Assembly (NCBI GenBank): GCA_010093605.1
Contig: MU004183.1
Location: 372,001 to 436,000 of the forward strand
Reading direction: 5' to 3'
DNA from: Lophium mytilinum
Lineage: Eukaryota > Ascomycota > Dothideomycetes > Mytilinidiales > Mytilinidiaceae
Length of the DNA: 64,000 bases
Part shown: in pieces, positions 59,203-64,000 of the stretch
Numbering within the stretch: the stretch's first letter is position 1
Layout: each line of letters starts with the position of its first letter
Program-made: the position numbers and the translations under genes
The notes under the pieces: model-generated
What the model saw: the letters and a program-made list of their open reading frames with translations, nothing else
What the model was told of the DNA's origin: nothing
Database searches by the model: none

Positions 59203-60952
59203 CTAAGACGAAGCAGAGCGAAACCGGAGTAGAGGCCCGTCTTTCGACATGGTGATGTGGTCCTGGAGCTGAAACTCATCCGGACGATGCCTTCCGTACT
59301 CTGCCCCAATACTACCACCAGACTTGTCGCCTGTTGCGGTGTTGAAGTCCAACCTATACAGCACAACCGCCATCGTAAGCATCATCTCGACCAATGCAAC
59401 ACCCTTCCCGATACAGCCCCTTGGTCCTGTCGAGAACGGCACGAATGCGGAGGTCTGATCGATAGCTTGCTGTGTGGAAGCACCCTTCTCGACGAGCCAT
59501 CGGTCTGGATTGTACTTGAATGGATCTGCGAAGTAGTCTTCATTGTGGTGAACGCTGTAGATAGGCACGCCTACTTCGCATCCTCCAGGGATGAACTCGC
59601 CATTGACGACAGCACCGCCAGTTGGAACTTCGCGAGAAAGGGCGAGGCCTACTGAAGGAGACATGCGCATTGCCTCATCGATGCAGGCACGAAGGTAGCG
59701 GCAGCTGCTAAGCTTAGCGCCGCCTTTGATTTCGTCTTTGCTGTCGAAGGTAGCGCGGATTTCCGCAGCAGCGCGGGCATAGGCATCTGGGTTGCGGCTC
59801 AAGTAGAAAAAGATGGAAGCCATGGCGGTGGCGACGGTGTCAGCACCAGCAACTACGAGAGTAGTGCTCTCGGCAATGATTTCTGTGTTGTTGAAGCCAA
59901 GACCGGTTTCCGGGTCTTTTGCGTCCGAGAGGATTTGGAAGAGATCCTTGCGAGCCGTGCGGTCATTTCTCTTCGTGTCTCTAAGAAGCTTGCCGACGAA
60001 GCCAATGAATGCATTCCTAGCAGCGATGGCTTGGGGGAAGAGGACTTTGTCGAGGCGGAACATTTTGAGGATTGGTGCTTGCAGAATTGAGCTGACGCGG
60101 ATATTCGACGTCTCAATGACTTTAACGACGTAGCGGTAGGTTTCCCGTTCGAGCATGTTATACTTGCCTTGGAAAATCAAAGAGGTCATGATATCGAAGG
60201 CCAGGTAGTTGCACCACTGCGACATGTTCCGTATAGGGCTCCAGGCTTTCTCACTGTTTGAATTTTCGGTCTCCTCTTCGACAGTCTGAAGCATGCGATC
60301 GCAAAATCTGTTGATGATCTCGAGCATGGCAGGCTCGAAGTTGCGGATAACAGCATCAGAGAGACCTTGACTAATGACTCGGCGGCGGCGGCCATGGTCT
60401 TTCTTCTCCCTCACGGTGAGGGTGTTGAGGGCTTGGTGGACCATAGCCGAGTAGTTCTTGCTCTTTAAGAAATTCTTGTTTTGCGAATAGATATCTGAAT
60501 GATCCTTAGTATATGAGTATGGAAGCTAGGGTAAGTAGCATACCTTTGATGCCCGTAGCAGTGTTTACATTCAAGCGATTGGGCGCATAGCGGACAAACT
60601 CGCCATATTTCTGGTGGCATCGCCACATGTCAATATGGATATCCCCTTTCCATGCATGATAACCAGCGTAAAGATCGGTAAATCTGGCCAAAAAGGGGCC
60701 TGGATGTTTGGACAAGGGATGGAAGTAGACAGAGTAGATGATTTTAACGAAAACCTAAAGGAACATGTTAGTCTCGATAAGGATCTATCTTGATACGCCG
60801 GCGTGCAGAAGGAGAAAACCTACGTAGAAAACGAGGCCGAGTACCGCCAACGAGCACGCTGCAACCAGGCTATGACTTGAAGCATAGCGAATCGCCTTGG
60901 TGATGTGAATGGCCGTAGCCGTTGGAGGAACTACAACGAATGGAGTCGTCAT
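59203..60952 (-). CDS. Cytochrome P450 monooxygenase
   Basis: Three exons, 60952..60824, 60754..60544 and 60494..59203, give 543 residues. An N-terminal hydrophobic anchor (about 26-52) is followed by YFHPLSKHPGPFLAR, the usual hinge of microsomal fungal P450s. The I-helix has VVAGADTVATAM, the K-helix EAMRMSP, and the haem loop PFSTGPRGCIGKGVA with its Cys near residue 475. All canonical catalytic residues are present. It is of the class common in secondary metabolism; the substrate is not predictable. It diverges from the FAS alpha gene with 1.2 kb between the starts, so the two may be co-regulated. By analogy with apicidin P450s it could oxidise the fatty acyl side chain; that is inference. 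Confidence 0.92.
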
Positions 60953-62135
60953 TGTAAAGTGAATGAGATAAAAGGGAAGTAGATAGGTGTGCTAAGGAGA
61001 TGGACTATGAAAGAGAACAGCGCACTGAACCAAGGAGATGGACCGTAAAGTTGAAAGGAGATTGAAATGTGAACGAAGGAGATGGACTAGGAAAGCTTCC
61101 AAATTCTTTGCATCATAATATATATGATCCATCATCTCCGCAGCAACCTAGCACAAGTCACGGACTGCTAGCCTACTGCCTACTCCCCTCAATCTAATCA
61201 TGGGTATTGGTGACTGAGAGAAGGGAAGACTCCGGCTCCTACGGCTCCAGCCTCAGAGACACTGCCGCCTTCCAGCCTCCACTCTCCTGATCAGACAGGC
61301 CATTGAAGACATTTCGGCAATGTCCCGAGGGATTTGTCGACGGACCTGTGCTGCGGTGAGTTCTAAATCAGGTAGTGCTGGTCAGTGGTAGCCCCAGTCG
61401 AGTATAGTGTGCAATGACAGCAGATACATTATGGATGTGATGGCCTGGAACGAGGCCAATGAAGAGACAGGGCTGGGAAGACGATTAATGCGTGCATTGT
61501 CGTTTCATGGAGTCGGTGAGGTAAGCCCGTAAGTTTACAAGACTCTACTGGGCTTAGCGTTGACCACTGGGCAGGACCCTGTGCACAAATACGCGCTATA
61601 TCGGTAGCGGCAAAACCCCTGACAGCGCACGCTCGCGTGGCTCGATCCGCGGGCGGGGTCCCAATCCTCTTCCCACCACCAATGCGGCGTCAGAATTGCC
61701 CCGTCGCTACATGCCCGTCTCACTCAGCCATCCGAGTGCTGAGCCCCGAAGATCAAGCCGCCGCTTCTAGGCCTGTGCTGAAAGCTAAGCTTTCGAAGCG
61801 ACACAGGTCTATCATGCTTCCATTTCGGGGCTGTACCGATCGTTGATGGGTTAGAAACGGGGCGCTACTGTGCTGCGGTCTGCCAGATTTCCAATTTTGT
61901 AAACAGCTCGACGTGAAGCAAGGTGCTTCTTGACTCCAGCCCGAGACTATCATGGTATTACACCAGAGTCGTCAGCTTCCTCATTGATTTGTATCATCTC
62001 CCTTTCCAGTGCCTTCCATTCGTCGCTCTGATACATTACTTCTCCACTCTAACTTTGGGTTGTGCTGAAACCTATATTGTATACTTCTTTCAACATTTCA
62101 TCCTTCATCAAACCACAGAATCTATCTCCGCAAAG
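60953..62135. promoter_or_regulatory. Divergent P450/FAS alpha promoter region
   Basis: 1.2 kb between two oppositely directed starts. It contains ACAGGGCTGG at 61467, one mismatch from the word found in other promoters of the cluster. No gene recognised; open frames here are short and overlapping. Confidence 0.5.
61466..61476 (+). promoter_or_regulatory. Candidate cluster motif, near match (ACAGGGCTGG)
   Basis: GACAGGGCTG is identical to the sites at 34904, 51945 and 52354; only the final A is G. It lies between the divergent P450 and FAS alpha genes. Confidence 0.35.
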
Positions 62136-64000
62136 ATGGACGCCCATTCAAGCCCGTCTAAGCGACAAGAGCTGTGTCACACTCTGCTCATAGAACTCCT
62201 TGCGTTTGTCTATCGTTCCGACTTCCTGCAATGTCTACTAATACGTTAGCCTGTAGACATCAGTTCTGCTCACCTGTGCGATGGACCGAGACGCAGGACC
62301 TGCTTCTGCACGACTTCAAGACCAAGAAGACCGTCGAAATCGGGCCGTCGGACACCCTTACAACGATGATGAAGAGAACTCATGATCTTACGTACCGACC
62401 TTTCGATACCGCCAATTCTGTGTCCCGGAATTTTCTATCGCTCAAACGTAACAAGAAGGACGTCTGTTTTCAAAGGGAGAGAACGGCGAGTCCGGCGAAG
62501 AAGGCGAAAGTGACCAGCACAAAGGCTGTAGTGTCACATCCTACCGTGGACCAGCCCACACCACCTATACCATCAACAGCGCCTGTAGCAGTGGCCGTTG
62601 GTCCCATTGAAGATGCTCCGGTGTCTGCTGTAGATATCATCATAACGATCGTTGCGGTGGCCTTAAAGAAGAGCCCGAAAGATCTTGCTCTTGACAGCTC
62701 TGTTAAGGTTCTTTCTGGAGGTAAGAGCTTGTACTGAGCGCCTACAATGACTTATTATAGAAATCCGTACACCTGTTTACCACTGCTTGGGGAGCTTCAC
62801 GGTATTTTCAACGCTTCGAATACAAGAAAATACAGCAGATACACCTCCAATCTGTGTACACCATTTTGGCACTGTTTGGGGTACCCTCACAGGTTTACCA
62901 GCAGTCCAGGATGCTATTTAATTTCCCTTAATTGGAGCGCTGAAAACATCATGAGGCTCTTCAAGCAGTGGTAAATAAGTTTACAGATATCTATAGCAAG
63001 GCACTGTACAAACTGTTTAACTAACTTCAAACAGGACGGTCTACCCTGCAAAATGAAATTACAGGCGACCTAGACACTGAGTTCGGGTCCGCACCTGATG
63101 GCGCAGAAGATGTTCCTCTAAAGGAGCTCGCCGCCATACTTCAGAAGTCTTTTACCGGGCAGCTAGGACGGCGTACGAAGTCCATGATTGACAAACTTTT
63201 CACCTCTAAGATGCCGGGTGGATTCAACTTAACCAAAGTGCGAAGCATGCTTGAACAAGACTACGGGTTTGGCGCAGGAAGACAGGACTCTATTCTCCTT
63301 TCCTCCCTTCAGGCTCCACCAGCAGTCCGATTTGACTCGGAAGATAAAGCCAGAGAATACTGGTCCAACACTGTTCAACTCTACATATCTGCTGCCGGTA
63401 TTCAAGTTCAAAAGACAACTACATCTTCCGGTGTGACTGGCGCTGCTATCAGCATCGATCCTAAGGCGCTGGAGGCACTGACAAAACGCAATGATAACTT
63501 CAATCGAGATATCTACGAAGCCTATGCTAGACATGTGGGCGATCAATCTGCGTCTAGTTCTGACGAGCTTGCGAAAATCCGGAACGACTTGAAAGACCTC
63601 CAAAGCGAACTTGATCTATGGAATCTGGAGCACGGCAATGAGTATGCGACTGGTATCAAGCCACTATTTGACCGTCGCAAGGCTCGCCAATACGACTCGT
63701 ACTGGAACTGGGCAGTGCAGGACCTCTTCCAAATCTACCACGGCATCCGTCAAGGCAGCCTCCATATTAACGATGAAGACCTGATCCCCCGCCGACAAGC
63801 TTTGCTCAATAAGTCATGCGCGCGTTTGATCTTCGCTCTCAATCATATGTTGGCTGAGATAAAGGCTGAAAAGTCACAGCCAATAGAAGTATCCAATTGG
63901 CTCGCGGAACTTCTCGTGGATTGCAAAAAGGCTCTCCACCGATCACCAGCTTTTGTTGCCTCCGCGAAGCTCACGAAACCGAGAACTACCATCGATGCCG
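62136..64000 (+). CDS. Fatty acid synthase subunit alpha, N-terminal part
   Basis: The gene continues beyond the right edge. Exons are 62136..62207, 62264..62720 and 63035..>64000. The protein begins with the conserved helix RQELCHTLLIELLA and SPVRWTETQD, followed by EIGPSDTL. The acyl-carrier domain spans about residues 145-300 (DAPVSAVDIIITIVAVALKK, then GGRSTLQNE), and Ser179 is the predicted phosphopantetheine site, matching Ser180 of yeast. Next come MPGGFNLTKVRSMLEQDYGFGAGRQDS and the start of the ketoreductase region; ketosynthase and phosphopantetheinyl transferase domains are expected outside the window. It pairs with FAS beta at 45.5-51.8 kb. The first intron's donor (GTCTAT) is weak, and the exact junction there could shift by a codon. 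The second intron is unusually long because it contains a repeat element. Confidence 0.92.
62745..63006 (+). repeat. Terminal-inverted-repeat element (MITE) inside a FAS alpha intron, copy 3
   Basis: 262 bases flanked by the dinucleotide TA on both sides (62743-62744 and 63007-63008), as in Tc1/mariner-type insertion. The left end begins CAATGACTTATTATAGA and the right end, read inward, CAGTGCCTTGCTATAGA (21 of 28 positions match). It fills most of the 314-bp second intron of FAS alpha. No open reading frame of note. Confidence 0.75.

Overview
The window is nuclear DNA of a filamentous ascomycete (Pezizomycotina). The genes carry many short introns, mostly 40-65 bp, with GT-AG ends and CTAAC/CTGAC-type branch sites. 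The gene families are typical of these fungi: bZIP-DUF3425, the fungal-specific transcription-factor domain, split alpha/beta fatty acid synthase and ABCC exporters. Gene models were built by hand: exons were joined so that frame and protein family both continue across each junction, and every complete model sums to a whole number of codons. I cannot name the species.

Left part (1 to about 20 kb): the 3' end of an FAD-dependent monooxygenase, a SET-domain protein, a bZIP-DUF3425 regulator, a divergent aldehyde dehydrogenase/alcohol dehydrogenase pair, a BTB protein, the retromer subunit VPS35, and two tandem small cysteine-containing secreted proteins of unknown family.

Middle part (20.5 to 29.1 kb): a compact housekeeping block with two divergent pairs: ISA2-type Fe-S assembly protein/kynureninase, and DNA polymerase alpha catalytic subunit/oligoribonuclease REX2.

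Right part (29.8 kb to the edge): this looks like a secondary-metabolite gene cluster. It holds a P450, a fungal-specific transcription-factor-domain protein with no zinc cluster, a membrane-anchored hot-dog thioesterase-like protein, a branched-chain-type aminotransferase, an UNC-93-like transporter, a TauD-like dioxygenase, fatty acid synthase beta, an ABCC exporter, a second P450 and fatty acid synthase alpha, which runs off the right edge. A dedicated FAS pair with an aminotransferase resembles the HC-toxin (TOX2) and apicidin type of cluster, where such enzymes are thought to supply an alpha-amino medium-chain fatty acid to a peptide synthetase. No synthetase is visible here; one may lie to the right. 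The ten-base word ACAGGGCTGA occurs four times exactly and once with one mismatch, all in non-coding DNA of this cluster, and is a candidate site for a pathway regulator.

A small non-autonomous element with terminal inverted repeats is present in three copies. One sits inside an intron of the FAS alpha gene, directly before the codon for the phosphopantetheine serine of the acyl-carrier domain.
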